Below the pieces are notes generated by a model. It made no database searches and was not told the origin of the DNA. It saw nothing but the letters and a program-made list of their open reading frames with translations. Shown here in pieces: positions 36,774-48,609 of a DNA stretch of 64,000 nucleotides. Origin of the DNA: Mycolicibacterium septicum DSM 44393 (GTDB taxonomy: Bacteria; Actinomycetota; Actinomycetes; Mycobacteriales; Mycobacteriaceae); the NCBI RefSeq assembly GCF_000455325.1, contig NZ_HG322951.1:2087477-2151476 (forward strand). The letters are read 5' to 3'. Position numbers and translations under genes: made by a program. Every line of letters begins with the position of its first letter. Positions within the stretch are counted from its first letter, which is position 1.

Positions 36774-36781
36774 CTGATCGA

Positions 36782-37204
36782 ATGTCGAAGCGCCCCGACC
36801 TGGCGGCCATGCTCGCCCCGTTGTTGCGCGAGATGATCGCCGCCGAGCAGCCGGTGCTCGACGCCCATGGCCTGTCGATGTGGGGCTACGTCGTCCTGCT
36901 CACGTTGGATCGCTCCTCGGTGCGGACGCAGGCGGCCCTGGCCGATGCGATCGGCGCCGACAAGACCCGCATCATCCGCACCCTCGATGACCTGCAACAG
37001 CAGGGCTTCATCGAGCGCGAGGCCGACCCCGACGACCGCCGGGTGCGGCTGCTGGCCATCACCGAGGTGGGTCGCGCGGTCAAGGATGCGGTCCAGCGGG
37101 ACATCCAGCGCGGGGAGGAGCGTTGGCTGGGTGAACTGACTGCCGATGATCGGAAAGTGTTCCTGCGGGTGCTGCAGCAGCTGACCCGCGAAGAATCCGG
37201 ATGA
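36782..37204 (+). CDS. MarR family regulator
   Basis: 140 residues. Winged helix: RTQAALADAIGADKTRIIRTLDDLQQQGFIEREADPDDRRVRLLAITEVG, the standard MarR recognition helix and wing. ATG 36782 is preferred over GTG 36746, which lies inside the operator. Probably leaderless (six bases after TACGCT). Position matches Rv3334-like regulators only loosely. Likely autoregulated and controlling the divergent DinB-fold gene. Confidence 0.9.
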   Translation: MSKRPDLAAMLAPLLREMIAAEQPVLDAHGLSMWGYVVLLTLDRSSVRTQAALADAIGADKTRIIRTLDDLQQQGFIEREADPDDRRVRLLAITEVGRAVKDAVQRDIQRGEERWLGELTADDRKVFLRVLQQLTREESG

Positions 37205-38245
<1,041 letters not shown>

Positions 38246-38265
38246 GCGCCAGGGAGGGGTTGGCG

Positions 38266-39282
38266 GTGGACGAGCCCGAGAAGCCGGGACTGCTCGACCG
38301 TGTGCGTGCGCGCTTGCCCTGGTTCGACCATGTGATGCGGGCGCAGGAGCGCTACAACGACTGCAACGGCAACTTCTACGCCGCTGGCATCACCTATTTC
38401 ACGATCTTCGCGCTGTTCCCGCTGCTGATGGTCGGCTTCGCCGCCGGCGGTTTCCTGCTGTCGCGACGGCCTGATCTGCTCGAAGAAATCGAGCAGCGGA
38501 TTCGGCAAGCGGTGTCGGGCGATCTCGGCCAGCAACTGGTGACCCTGATGGATTCGGCCATTGCCTCGCGCGGCACGGTCGGCGTGATCGGTCTCGCGAC
38601 CGCGGCGTGGGCCGGCCTGGGCTGGATGGCGAACCTGCGCGAGGCGCTGAGCCAGATGTGGGAGCAACACGCCGAGTCCAACTTCGTCGGCAACAAGCTC
38701 TCGGACCTGCTCGCCCTGGTGTCGGCGTTTCTGGCGATGGTGGTCACCATCGGGCTGACCGTACTCGGCGACCCCTCGTTGATGCGGAAGGTGTTGCGCT
38801 GGATCGGCCTTCACGACGGCGCGCTGCTCGGTAGCGGGCTGCGCGTCATATCGATCGCCGTATCGGTCTCGATCTCGTGGCTGTTGTTCAGCTGGATCAT
38901 CTCCCGGTTGCCGCGCGAACCGGTGCCCTTCCGCCGGTCGATCCGGGCCGGCCTCCTGGCGGCGGTGGGCTTCGAGATCTTCAAGCAGGTGGCGTCGATC
39001 TACCTGCAGTCGGTGCTGGGCGGGCCCGCCGGGGCGACGTTCGGCCCGGTGCTGGGCCTGATGGTGTTCGCCTACGTCACCGCGCGGCTGATCCTGTTCG
39101 CGACGGCCTGGGCGGCGACGTCCACAGAGAGCCTGGCCGAGGCGCCGGTGCCACCACCGAACCCCGCGCAGATCGTCACCAGGGTGCAGGTCCGCGAGGG
39201 GATCGGGGTGTCCGGCGCTTTGGCCGCGGCCGCCATGGGAGCCATTGGTGCTCTCGGGCTTTCGCGATTACTGCGGCGTTAG
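38266..39282 (+). CDS. YihY/RNase BN-like integral membrane protein (Rv3335c type)
   Basis: 338 residues with six TM helices. The family blocks NDCNGNFYAAGITYFTIFALFPLLMVGF and RSIRAGLLAAVGFEIFKQ, with VFAYVTARLILFATAW, are clear. Despite the old RNase BN name, no nuclease activity is expected. GTG 38266 is chosen because AGGGAGGGG lies at suitable spacing; TTG 38260 is the alternative. Twenty bases after trpS, so probably co-transcribed. Confidence 0.9.
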   Translation: MDEPEKPGLLDRVRARLPWFDHVMRAQERYNDCNGNFYAAGITYFTIFALFPLLMVGFAAGGFLLSRRPDLLEEIEQRIRQAVSGDLGQQLVTLMDSAIASRGTVGVIGLATAAWAGLGWMANLREALSQMWEQHAESNFVGNKLSDLLALVSAFLAMVVTIGLTVLGDPSLMRKVLRWIGLHDGALLGSGLRVISIAVSVSISWLLFSWIISRLPREPVPFRRSIRAGLLAAVGFEIFKQVASIYLQSVLGGPAGATFGPVLGLMVFAYVTARLILFATAWAATSTESLAEAPVPPPNPAQIVTRVQVREGIGVSGALAAAAMGAIGALGLSRLLRR

Positions 39283-39596
39283 TGGCTGACGGCCTTGAGG
39301 CCGACGATGCAGCCGACGACGCCGAGCATGAGCACCACCTTGATCACCGAAGCGGATTCGGCGCCGGTGATCATCGCGTAGCCGACGGTGAGCACCGCGC
39401 CGATGCCCACCCATATCGCGTAGCTGGTGCCAGGGGGCAGGCTGCGCATCGCGATGGCCAGTCCGACCATCGAGAACGCAAGCGCCACGAAGAACACGAC
39501 TGACGGAACCAGGCGGGTGAAGCCCTCGGTCTTGCTCAGGGCGGTCGCCCAGACGGCTTCGAGGACACCCGAGATGACGAGAATCAACCAGGCCAT
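39279..39596 (-). CDS. Small multidrug resistance family exporter, SugE/Gdx-like
   Basis: 105 residues with four TM helices. The N-terminus MAWLILVISGVLEAVWATALSKTEGFTRL with the essential Glu14, and AMRSLPPGTSYAIWVGIGAV, match SugE/Gdx guanidinium exporters better than EmrE. GGAGGT precedes the ATG. I found no guanidine riboswitch upstream. Its stop overlaps that of the YihY gene (TTAG). Confidence 0.88.
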   Translation of the reverse strand: MAWLILVISGVLEAVWATALSKTEGFTRLVPSVVFFVALAFSMVGLAIAMRSLPPGTSYAIWVGIGAVLTVGYAMITGAESASVIKVVLMLGVVGCIVGLKAVSH

Positions 39597-39704
39597 GGCA
39601 CACCTCCAAACACCCCGTCTTTTCGCTGGCCGGGTACGGGTGCGCCTCGTCCGGTGCCATGTGTTGGCGATCCCCATTGTAACAACGACGTAACATTGCA
39701 GGCT

Positions 39705-40556
39705 GTGAGCTTGGCAACCACCTGGTCGCGGTCGATCGGCATCGATGTCCCCATCGTCAACGCGCCGATGGGCGGCGCGGCCGGAGGCCGGCTGGCGTCC
39801 GCGGTCTCGGCCGCCGGCGGCCTGGGCATGGTCGGGATGGGCAGTTCGGCGACAGCCGAGCAGTTGGCTGCCGAACTGGCGCAACTCGATGCGCAGCGAT
39901 TCGGAATTGGCCTGGTGCACTGGGTCGCCCAGGACCGGCCGGATCTGTTCGACGTCGCGCTGGCCGCCAGGCCTGCGTTGCTCAGCGTCAGCTTCGGGCA
40001 GGACTGGGATTGGGTGCGCCGGGCACACGATGCCGGCCTGACGGTGACGACCCAGGTGGCCACGGTCGATGCGGCCCGGCGCGCCGTCGATGCCGGCGTC
40101 GACGTGCTGGTGGCACGCGGAGCCGAGGGCGGCGGTCACGGTGAGCCGACGATGGGCACGCTGCCGCTGCTGGCCGAGGTGCTCGACGCCGTCGACGTTC
40201 CCGTGCTCGCGGCCGGCGGGATCTCCTCGCCCCGGGCCGTGGCTGCAGTGCTGGCCGCCGGGGCGGGCGCCGCCTGGGTCGGCACAGCTTTCGCCGCATG
40301 CGCCGAGGCGCTGACGCCCGTGGTGGCGCGCGACGCGCTGCTGGCGGCCGAGGGTGAGGCGACCGAGCTGACCACCGAATACGACGTCGCGGCCGGATAT
40401 CGGTGGCCGGCGACCATCCCCGAGCGCGTGCTGCGCGGATCGCCGGTCAATGCGGGGCAGGGTGTGGGGCTGGTTCGTCAGCAGGCGGGCGCGGCCGAGA
40501 TCGTCCGATCGCTGTCCGAAGGGGCCGAGCAGCTACTCGGGCGCTGGCATGGGTGA
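39705..40556 (+). CDS. Nitronate monooxygenase (2-nitropropane dioxygenase) family
   Basis: 283 residues from GTG 39705. FMN TIM-barrel: VPIVNAPMGGAAGGRLASAVSAAGGLGMVG, VARGAEGGGHG (catalytic His and FMN loop), VLAAGGISSPRAVAAVLAAGAGAAWVGTAF (phosphate binding). Oxidises nitronates such as propionate-3-nitronate in known members. TAACAT (39691-39696) ends eight bases before the start. Divergent from the SMR gene. Confidence 0.9.
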   Translation: MSLATTWSRSIGIDVPIVNAPMGGAAGGRLASAVSAAGGLGMVGMGSSATAEQLAAELAQLDAQRFGIGLVHWVAQDRPDLFDVALAARPALLSVSFGQDWDWVRRAHDAGLTVTTQVATVDAARRAVDAGVDVLVARGAEGGGHGEPTMGTLPLLAEVLDAVDVPVLAAGGISSPRAVAAVLAAGAGAAWVGTAFAACAEALTPVVARDALLAAEGEATELTTEYDVAAGYRWPATIPERVLRGSPVNAGQGVGLVRQQAGAAEIVRSLSEGAEQLLGRWHG

Positions 40557-40557
40557 G

Positions 40558-40594
40558 CCTGCCAACCCGCCGAGAGCGGCGGCGGATTGGCAGG
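40558..40594. terminator. Convergent terminator hairpin
   Basis: CCTGCCAA...CCGCC pairs with GGCGG...TTGGCAGG (13 of 14 bases) directly after the nitronate monooxygenase stop and before the glycosyltransferase stop. Confidence 0.65.
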
Positions 40595-40657
40595 ACCGCG
40601 ATGTATTTAACTTGAGTGGCAATTATTTGTCAGTCGAACCCGCGAAATCGCTGAGTC

Positions 40658-41908
40658 TCAGCTGAGCACCTTCTGAACGGCTGCGAGAACCTCGCCCGCA
40701 CCGTCCTCGGCAGCGATGGCTGCCGCCATCTTCGCCGCCTGGTCGCCGAAGCTGTTATCCGACAACACGTCGCGGATCGCTTCACCGAGGTTGTCGGCGC
40801 CGAGTCGACGTTGCGGGATCGGCCGGGGGCTGACCCCGAGGTCGAACAACCTCCGCGCCCAGAACGGTTGGTCGCCGTAGGGGCCCGGTGCCGCGATCGC
40901 CGGCACACCGGCACGCAGTCCCGCCGCGGCAGTGCCCGCGCCGCAGTGGTGCACAACGGCCGTCGCCTGCGCGAACAGCCAGTCGTGGGGCACCTCGCCG
41001 ACCGCGATCACGTCGTCCCCGTTGACGTCGAGCCCCGCCCAGCCGGCCTGGATCACAGCACGGGCGCCCGCGACCCGAACCGCCTGTGCGACAAGCGTGG
41101 ACAGCCGTTGGGCCTCGGCGCGGCTGTTGACCGTGCTGCCGAAGCCGATGACGACCGGTGGCGGGCCGGCGTCGAGGAACTCCACCAGCTCGGTGGGCGG
41201 TTGCCATCCGGTTGCGTGCTCCGGCCACCAGTAGCCGACGACGTCGATACCCGGCCGCCAGTCGGCCGGCCGGGGCAGGACGGTGGGGGAGTAGCCGTAC
41301 AGGATCGGCCAACGAGCATCGGTGCGCTGACGTCGCAGCACCCGGGCCGGAGCCGTCGGGAGACCGAGTTGCGCACGAAAGTGGTTGACGGTCCTGCCAT
41401 ACAGTCCGTCGATCATCGCCTCACCGATCCGCGCTGCCGCCCTGTTCCCGAACCGCCCGGCGGACCACGCTCCCAACACCGCCGGTGGATGGTCGGCGGT
41501 CGCCGAGAACGGCTGCAACCGAACGCCCATGCCGGGAACAGCGAGTGCGTCGGCAAGTGGATGGCCGGCCAGCTCTGCGAACGGTGACAGCAGTAGCGCG
41601 TCCACCGGTTCGTCACGGATGGCGGCCAACACGCGATCGCCCAGCGTCTGCATGCCGCGTGGTGAGAGGAATGCCGCCATGGCCTTCGCGGCTTGGCGTG
41701 CTGACACGTCCGACAGATCGGATGACGGGTTGTCGAGTTCGTCGGCGAGTCCGTGAAACTCCAGCCCGCATCCGGTGACGAGTTCGGCGAATGCCTGATA
41801 CGCCACCACGATCACGCGATGCCCGGCTCGTTGCAATCGCGCACCGACCCCGGTCAGCGGTGCCACATCGCCGTGGCTGCCGATGGCGATGATCGCGATG
41901 GTCGCCAT
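40658..41908 (-). CDS. UGT-type (GT1) glycosyltransferase, second copy in the atpE-like operon
   Basis: 416 residues, GT-B fold. N-terminal MATIAIIAIGSHGDVAPLTGVGARLQRAGHRV and the donor-binding C-terminal block VVHHCGAGTAAAGLRAGVPAIAAPGPYGDQPFWARRL are typical of sterol/macrolide/GPL-type GT1 enzymes (RtfA, OleD relatives). The ATG directly follows the TAG of the AtpE-like gene. The acceptor may be a lipid such as a glycopeptidolipid or a small molecule; the sequence does not settle it. Clearly homologous to the glycosyltransferase at 42147-43418. Confidence 0.9.
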   Translation of the reverse strand: MATIAIIAIGSHGDVAPLTGVGARLQRAGHRVIVVAYQAFAELVTGCGLEFHGLADELDNPSSDLSDVSARQAAKAMAAFLSPRGMQTLGDRVLAAIRDEPVDALLLSPFAELAGHPLADALAVPGMGVRLQPFSATADHPPAVLGAWSAGRFGNRAAARIGEAMIDGLYGRTVNHFRAQLGLPTAPARVLRRQRTDARWPILYGYSPTVLPRPADWRPGIDVVGYWWPEHATGWQPPTELVEFLDAGPPPVVIGFGSTVNSRAEAQRLSTLVAQAVRVAGARAVIQAGWAGLDVNGDDVIAVGEVPHDWLFAQATAVVHHCGAGTAAAGLRAGVPAIAAPGPYGDQPFWARRLFDLGVSPRPIPQRRLGADNLGEAIRDVLSDNSFGDQAAKMAAAIAAEDGAGEVLAAVQKVLS

Positions 41909-43414
<1,506 letters not shown>

Positions 43415-43418
<4 letters not shown>

Positions 43419-44044
43419 GGGGCGGTGGCCTTCTCGAAGACATCGACGAGCACTTCACCGTGGGCGATGACGTCGTAGTCGGGGTCGCGGGCGTACTCCT
43501 GGGCTGCGCTGTCCAGCGCGCCGCGCAGGATGTTCTTCATGAACAGCGGTGACAGTTCCCGGAACTCACCGCCTTCCACCCCGGCGGCGAAGATGCTCTG
43601 CGGGTCGAGAGCGGCCAGGTCTCCGGTCGGGGGATTCTCCTGGACGGCTTTGGCCGCGGCCTGGTCGACCCGCAATCCGTCCGCGTCGCGGTATCCGGAG
43701 ATGAGCTCGAGCATCGCCACGGCCGCTGACCGGTTGGCTGCGACGAACGCGATGTTGGCCCGGATGTAGGCGGACAGCTTTGCCGCCGCGGTGGTTTCGG
43801 CGTTGACCGCAGGGACGATCACCGCGGCGCCAAGGTTGAAGATTTCCGTGAAGACCGCCTCGACCACTTCTGACTTGTTGGTGAAGTGATACAACACAGC
43901 GCTTTTCGCGATGCCGATGTGTTCGGCGATGCGCGCCAGTGACGCCTGTGGATAGCCCTGTTCGGCGATCACCTCCAGGGCGCCTTCGACAATCTGCCGA
44001 CGGCGGGCCTGTTCGGTAAACGTCTTCGTCCGCTCTGACCGCAT
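43415..44044 (-). CDS. TetR family regulator heading the glycosyltransferase/atpE-like operon
   Basis: 209 residues. HTH: YPQASLARIAEHIGIAKSAVLYHFTNKSEVVEAVF. Ligand-binding domain typical of TetR. TAATCT (plus 44051-44056) ends six bases before the ATG, so leaderless, and a 12-base palindrome abuts that -10, pointing to autoregulation of the whole operon. Overlaps the next gene by four bases. Confidence 0.92.
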
Positions 44045-44056
44045 GGTCTGAGATTA

Positions 44057-44068
44057 GACCGATCGGTC
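44057..44068. promoter_or_regulatory. TetR operator GACCGATCGGTC
   Basis: A perfect 12-base palindrome immediately upstream of the -10 of tetR (minus strand). It would place the repressor over the spacer/-35 region. Confidence 0.7.
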
Positions 44069-44137
44069 AGAAAACGGCAAGGGGTAGCCGCGAGCCGGCG
44101 TATACCGGCTGGTTGGAGGCCTATCGGGAGGTGTTGA

Positions 44138-45352
44138 TCAGCGAGCGGGACGGCGATTCAGGGACCGTGCGCCCATGATCAACAGGAACACGATCACGGC
44201 ACCGACCACGGCCACACCGACTCGCACCGGCAGTGAATCGGCCGGCGGCAGCACCGACGCCGCCTGGGCCGAGGTCGGCTCGTCGGCCTTGGGCGTGATC
44301 AATGACGGATCGGGGTCGACGAGGGTTCCGACCTTGGTTCCCGGTGGGGTCGCGAACCCGTAGTCGAGCAGGTGTGCTGCCTGCTCCCACGGAGCGATCG
44401 GCACTCGCGTGCCCTTCATCAGGATGGCCACCAAGCGCCGGCCGTCGCGGTTGGCGGCACCGACGAAGGTCTGGCCCGCGTCATCGGTGTACCCGGTCTT
44501 GCCGCCCATCGCGCCCGGATAGTTGTAGAGCAGCTTGTTGTCGTTCTCCACCGGATAGGACGGATTGCCGTCGCGCCCGGGGAAGTCGTAGGTCTGGGTC
44601 GCCACGATGTCGGCGAATGCCGGGTTCTGCCAGGCATATCGGTAGAAGAGTCCGATGTCGTAGGCCGAAGTGCTCATGCCGGGGCCGTCCAGGCCCGATG
44701 GGGTGGCGGCGCGGGTGTCGCGGCCGCCGAGCTTGCCCGCCAAGATGTTCAGCTTCTGCAGTGCGGGGTCCATCCCGCCCAGCTGGGCCGCGAGTGCGTG
44801 CGCGGCGTCGTTGCCGGAGTGCATCAGCAGGCCGTGCAGCAGGTCGTTGATCGTGTAGCGGCCACCGGGGCCGACGCCGACGCGGGTGCCCTCGGAGTTG
44901 GCGTCGTCCTGAGTGCCCGCGACCAACTTGTTGAGGTTCAGTTCGTTGAGGGCGGCGGTGGCCACGAGCACCTTGATGATGCTGGCCGGGCGGTGGCGTC
45001 CGTGCGGGTCCTTCGCGGCGATGATGTCACCGGTATCCAGATCGGCGACCACCCAGGCCTCGGCGGAGACATCGTTGGGCAGCGGTGGGGTGTTCGCCGC
45101 GGTGATCACGCCGCAACCGGAAAGCGCTTCGCCACCAATCGTCTTGGTGGGCACCGGCAGCGGTCCGGGGGCGACCTCGCCGGGTTTGGGTGCTTCCGAC
45201 GCGTCGACGGCCGGAGGGGTCGTCACCTTGTAGGGGCACTCGGGCGCAGGGTCGGCATTGGCCACACCGGCCGTCATCAGGGGTGCCGTCACCATCACCA
45301 GTGCCGCGAACGCCGACACGGCTCGCTGGGTAGTCCTCCGCAAGGTCGCCAT
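44138..45352 (-). CDS. dacB1: D-alanyl-D-alanine carboxypeptidase (DacB1, Rv3330 type)
   Basis: 404 residues, penicillin-binding protein of the S11 peptidase family that trims peptidoglycan stem peptides. Signal peptide (1-33, ending ANA), active-site SIIK (Ser124-Lys127), SGN (179-181), KTG (285-287), and a C-terminal TM anchor (about 375-395) with an Arg-rich cytoplasmic end. TAATCT (plus 45361-45366) ends eight bases before the ATG. Preceded by a terminator for the upstream gene. Confidence 0.95.
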   Translation of the reverse strand: MATLRRTTQRAVSAFAALVMVTAPLMTAGVANADPAPECPYKVTTPPAVDASEAPKPGEVAPGPLPVPTKTIGGEALSGCGVITAANTPPLPNDVSAEAWVVADLDTGDIIAAKDPHGRHRPASIIKVLVATAALNELNLNKLVAGTQDDANSEGTRVGVGPGGRYTINDLLHGLLMHSGNDAAHALAAQLGGMDPALQKLNILAGKLGGRDTRAATPSGLDGPGMSTSAYDIGLFYRYAWQNPAFADIVATQTYDFPGRDGNPSYPVENDNKLLYNYPGAMGGKTGYTDDAGQTFVGAANRDGRRLVAILMKGTRVPIAPWEQAAHLLDYGFATPPGTKVGTLVDPDPSLITPKADEPTSAQAASVLPPADSLPVRVGVAVVGAVIVFLLIMGARSLNRRPAR

Positions 45353-45440
45353 CGTGTCCGAAGATTAGGCGATTGTCGCCCGATTTCCGGTTTGCCACGC
45401 TGTGACGTGTGTGACTGGTGTTAAAACTGGGTACATGGCG

Positions 45441-45470
45441 GTGGCCCCCGCCTACGGGTGCGGGGGCCAC
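45441..45470 (-). terminator. Terminator of the GjpA-like gene
   Basis: GTGGCCCCCGC and GCGGGGGCCAC form an 11-base perfect stem with an 8-base loop, 16 bases past the stop; on the minus strand a GTTTTAA follows about 12 bases later. Confidence 0.75.
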
Positions 45471-45485
45471 CACCTGTGGAGCGGA

Positions 45486-46790
45486 TCAGTCGTCGCTGCC
45501 GGCTTTGTCATTCTTGTCGGCGGCGGCAGCATTGCTGGCCGCGCTGCTGGCGGCGGTCTTCTTCTTGCCGACCTTCGAGATACTGTCGCTGACCTTCTTA
45601 ACGGACTTTTCGATATCGCTGCGCAGCTTCTTGACCCGCTTGTCGACCTGGTCGGTTGCGTTCTGCACCGAGGATCTCAGCTGTTGACCCGGACGCGCCA
45701 CTGTGCCGGCGGCATTGCTGGTCTCGGTCTTGGTGCCGTCCGAAAGCTCGGTCGTGCCAGTGGAATTGGCGGTGACGGCCGTCATGGCTGCAGTGGTGGA
45801 GTCCTCGGGCGCGGCAGCGGGTTCGGCGGCCGTGGTATTCGCCGATGCCGCACTGGCCGCCGGACCGGTAGGTGTTGGATTTGCCGGCGGCAGTGCGGCA
45901 AGTGTGGGCGCGGACTCGACGACGGTGTCGGTTGCCGCGGGCAACTCGGCAAGCGCGGCTGCGGCTGTCGTCGGGATCGCTACCCCATCGGCGATGGTCC
46001 GCGGCAGCTTGATCAACAGGTTCAGGACGGCGCCGCCTTGTATGAAGCATTGGCACGTACCCCCCCGCCGAAAGTTGATCAGCCCACCCAAGCCGTTGAG
46101 TGTGTTGTCAACCAGATCCGCAGGAATGTTGGCGATGCCCGATAGTCCACCGGCGATGTCACCGGTCTCGAATGCGTCCTGGATGCCCTGCGCGCTGGTG
46201 CCGAGCGCACCGATTGCGAGGGTTAGCTGCCCAAGGGGAACGTTAACAAGATTCGCGAGTGTCGTAACGGAGACTATGTCTTTCGCGACGCTGTAGGCGT
46301 GATCCAACATCAAGTTCGGGATCTTGAGTAGATCCATCGCCGGAACCAGTGCGAACGGCAAGTAGCCGAGGAAAGTGTTGATTGTTGCTGCAGCCTGTTC
46401 GAACTGTCCGGCTTGCATTTCCCCGATGGCCTTCTGGATGCCAGGACCCGCATAGGTATTCGCCCAGTTCTGCAAGTTGGTGGCAGTTGCTGGCAATGCA
46501 GTAGCCACCATTCCGGCGTAGGTCTGCAGGTTCTTGATCACCTCGGTGGCGATCGGCAGCGGCCTGTCCATGTAGTAATCGGCGAGATTGCTGAGACTGG
46601 TGGTGGAGGTTTGAATCACCTCGACCCAGCGGGTGAGGGGGTCGACGGTGGACGTAAGGGCGACCGACGCGGTCGAGACTTGCATGGTCGATGCCGCAAC
46701 CGGTGGGGGTGCGATCGGCGTTGCGGCGATGACACCCGCCCCCATGAGCGCTATGCCGGCCGTGGTGATTGGCCGCAGGGCTAATTGCAT
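45486..46790 (-). CDS. Exported GjpA-family protein (annotated elsewhere as outer-membrane porin)
   Basis: 434 residues. N-terminus MQLALRPITTAGIALMGAGVIAATPIAPP is the recurring start of a mycobacterial exported family called GjpA porin; the hydrophobic stretch acts as a signal or anchor. A helical domain (about 45-270) follows, with one CQC motif, then an Ala/Thr/Pro-rich low-complexity region and a Lys-rich coiled C-terminus (KRVKKLRSDIEKSVKKV). The porin role rests on family naming only. Codon use is less GC-biased than neighbours. Confidence 0.65.
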   Translation of the reverse strand: MQLALRPITTAGIALMGAGVIAATPIAPPPVAASTMQVSTASVALTSTVDPLTRWVEVIQTSTTSLSNLADYYMDRPLPIATEVIKNLQTYAGMVATALPATATNLQNWANTYAGPGIQKAIGEMQAGQFEQAAATINTFLGYLPFALVPAMDLLKIPNLMLDHAYSVAKDIVSVTTLANLVNVPLGQLTLAIGALGTSAQGIQDAFETGDIAGGLSGIANIPADLVDNTLNGLGGLINFRRGGTCQCFIQGGAVLNLLIKLPRTIADGVAIPTTAAAALAELPAATDTVVESAPTLAALPPANPTPTGPAASAASANTTAAEPAAAPEDSTTAAMTAVTANSTGTTELSDGTKTETSNAAGTVARPGQQLRSSVQNATDQVDKRVKKLRSDIEKSVKKVSDSISKVGKKKTAASSAASNAAAADKNDKAGSDD

Positions 46791-47048
46791 CGATGGTTCC
46801 TTCCTGGAACGTGGCTGAACGACCAGAAAAGTAGCGGAACGAGAGGCTCTAGGCCGCGATGTCGGAGAAAGTTCAATTCAAATCGCGACGCGCGTCTGTG
46901 TGCTCATATGCTTTCTGAAATGGAGATACTGTCCTGCTAGCGCCGCTACAGCAACGCGCACAGACCTTCAAGATTCAAATATGGTGCTACAGGAGCCTTG
47001 CTATAAGCCAGAACTGCAACCCGTTCCAGTGCGGGATTCAGCGCTCGA

Positions 47049-47986
47049 TCAGCGAGAAGCGCGCATCCTGGTTTGTGACGGCAGCTCGCCGAACAAGCTG
47101 CGGTATCGGGCGGACATGCGACCGAGTTCGCTGATGCCCCACCTGTTGGATACGTCGGCGATCGTGGCTCCCGGATCACTGCCGGCGAGCAGATCGGACC
47201 GGATGCGATGCAGGCGCATCCGCGCGATGTAGGACTGCGGCGACTCACCCAGGGTTTCGTGGAACGACCGGGCGAGGGTGCGACGGGAGATCCCGGCGAG
47301 CCGAGCGAGGCCTTCGATGTCGAGACGTTTGTCGAGGTTCCGGTCGATGTGTGACCGGGTCATCTCGACGATTCTTTGACGTTGCCGCAGCGTGAAAGCG
47401 GGCAACGGCGCCGGCTGCCGGGCGAAGTGACCGATGAATGCCGCGACGATGTCGGCCAGTGCCGCTGAGCCTAGCTGCGCGTGGTCGCCGCCCCGGTGCA
47501 CCCGAGCCAGGTGGGCCGAGATGGCGGCGAGATGTGCCTGCTCCAGGGGTTGGGGTGGATACCGGTGCGCCGGAAAACGTTGGGGGAGAGGCTGAGTCCA
47601 TACCGCTCGGCTTCGCTTTCAAGCGTCTCCTCGCGCAGGGTGACGACGGCGTAGAGCGAATCGACATCGTGAAAGGCTTCGTGCTCATCGCCGGGGCGAA
47701 ACATCGTGACGATGCCCGAGTCGATTTCTCGCAACAGCAGCCGGTTCCTGGGTGGAATCCGCAGGCCGACGGCGATGGAGACGCCATCGGCAGACAACGG
47801 GCCACGGATCTGTACCCGGCTGTCGAAGCGGCCGGAACTGAACGCGATTCCGCCGTCGGCGGCATGAATCAGACTGCCGCGCGGCGGTTCACGCGACATC
47901 TGGAACGCGCTCAGCCCGGCATCGTTGACCGCATTGCGCAGGTCCTCGAGTTGGGTGATCCGGGTCCGGACCAACGGCACGTCCAT
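47049..47986 (-). pseudogene. AraC family regulator broken by a one-base frameshift
   Basis: The N-terminal sensor half (from ATG 47986, MDVPLVRTRITQLEDL) and the C-terminal AraC HTH half (RQRIVEMTRSHIDRNLDKRLDIEGLARLAGISRRTLARSFHETLGESPQSYIARMRLHRIRSDLL) lie in different frames. The break is at a run of four Gs on the plus strand (47546-47549; Cs on the coding strand). One extra C there would give HPNPLEQAHLAAISAHLARV and join the halves. Either a recent pseudogene, a phase-variable tract or a sequencing error. Confidence 0.8.
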
Positions 47987-48111
47987 GGATCGGCAGTGTA
48001 AGACGCAACTGGGCTGTCCCATTCTGCATAGACCGATATTTCTGGCTGGGCTGTGATCTTCCCAGCGGTCGCCGGGTCGGCGGCCTCGCGGCGAAGGAGC
48101 AGTTCGAGTCG

Positions 48112-48609
48112 ATGCTGGCAATTGAATCCCCAAACTCCCGAGGAGTACTGGATGTCAGTGATGAAGAATGGCGGCACTGGGGCAACTTCGGTGAGTCCGC
48201 CGAGATGCTCTATCGGGAGATCAACGCCGCTCTCATCACCAGGCACAGTCTCGCGGTTCCCGACGTGCATCTACTCAATCTCCTCAACGAGAACGTGCGC
48301 CGACGTATGCGAATGGGCACTCTGGCCGACGCGCTGGTTCTCGCGCCGAGCCGGGTGACATGGCAGGTCCGTCGGCTGGAGGAACGCGGGTTGGTCCGCA
48401 GATTCCGCAGCCGCGAAGACGGGCGAGGCGTCGTCGTGGGGATCACCCGGCACGGTCAGGAGCGCCTGCGGCCGGCGTTGCGCACCTACGCCATGCTGGT
48501 GCGACAGTTCTACCTCGCACCGCTGAATCGGGAGCAGATGACCGCATTGGGAGACGGCGCGCGACGTGTCAGCCATGCCTTGAAGAGTGGCGGCGCCGCA
48601 ACGCACTAA
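48112..48609 (+). CDS. MarR family regulator
   Basis: 165 residues. Helical N-terminus, winged helix TLADALVLAPSRVTWQVRRLEERGLVRRFRSREDGRGVVVGITRHGQERL, and dimerisation helices. AAGGAG lies about 12 bases before ATG 48112, so the true start may differ slightly. Divergent from the broken AraC gene; its stop overlaps the converging SMP-30-like gene (CTAA). Confidence 0.85.
   Translation: MLAIESPNSRGVLDVSDEEWRHWGNFGESAEMLYREINAALITRHSLAVPDVHLLNLLNENVRRRMRMGTLADALVLAPSRVTWQVRRLEERGLVRRFRSREDGRGVVVGITRHGQERLRPALRTYAMLVRQFYLAPLNREQMTALGDGARRVSHALKSGGAATH

Noticed and set aside
39597..39704. Guanidine riboswitch before the SugE-like gene
   Set aside because: An ACGA and a GGGTACG are present, but no stem-loops matching the known guanidine classes can be drawn.
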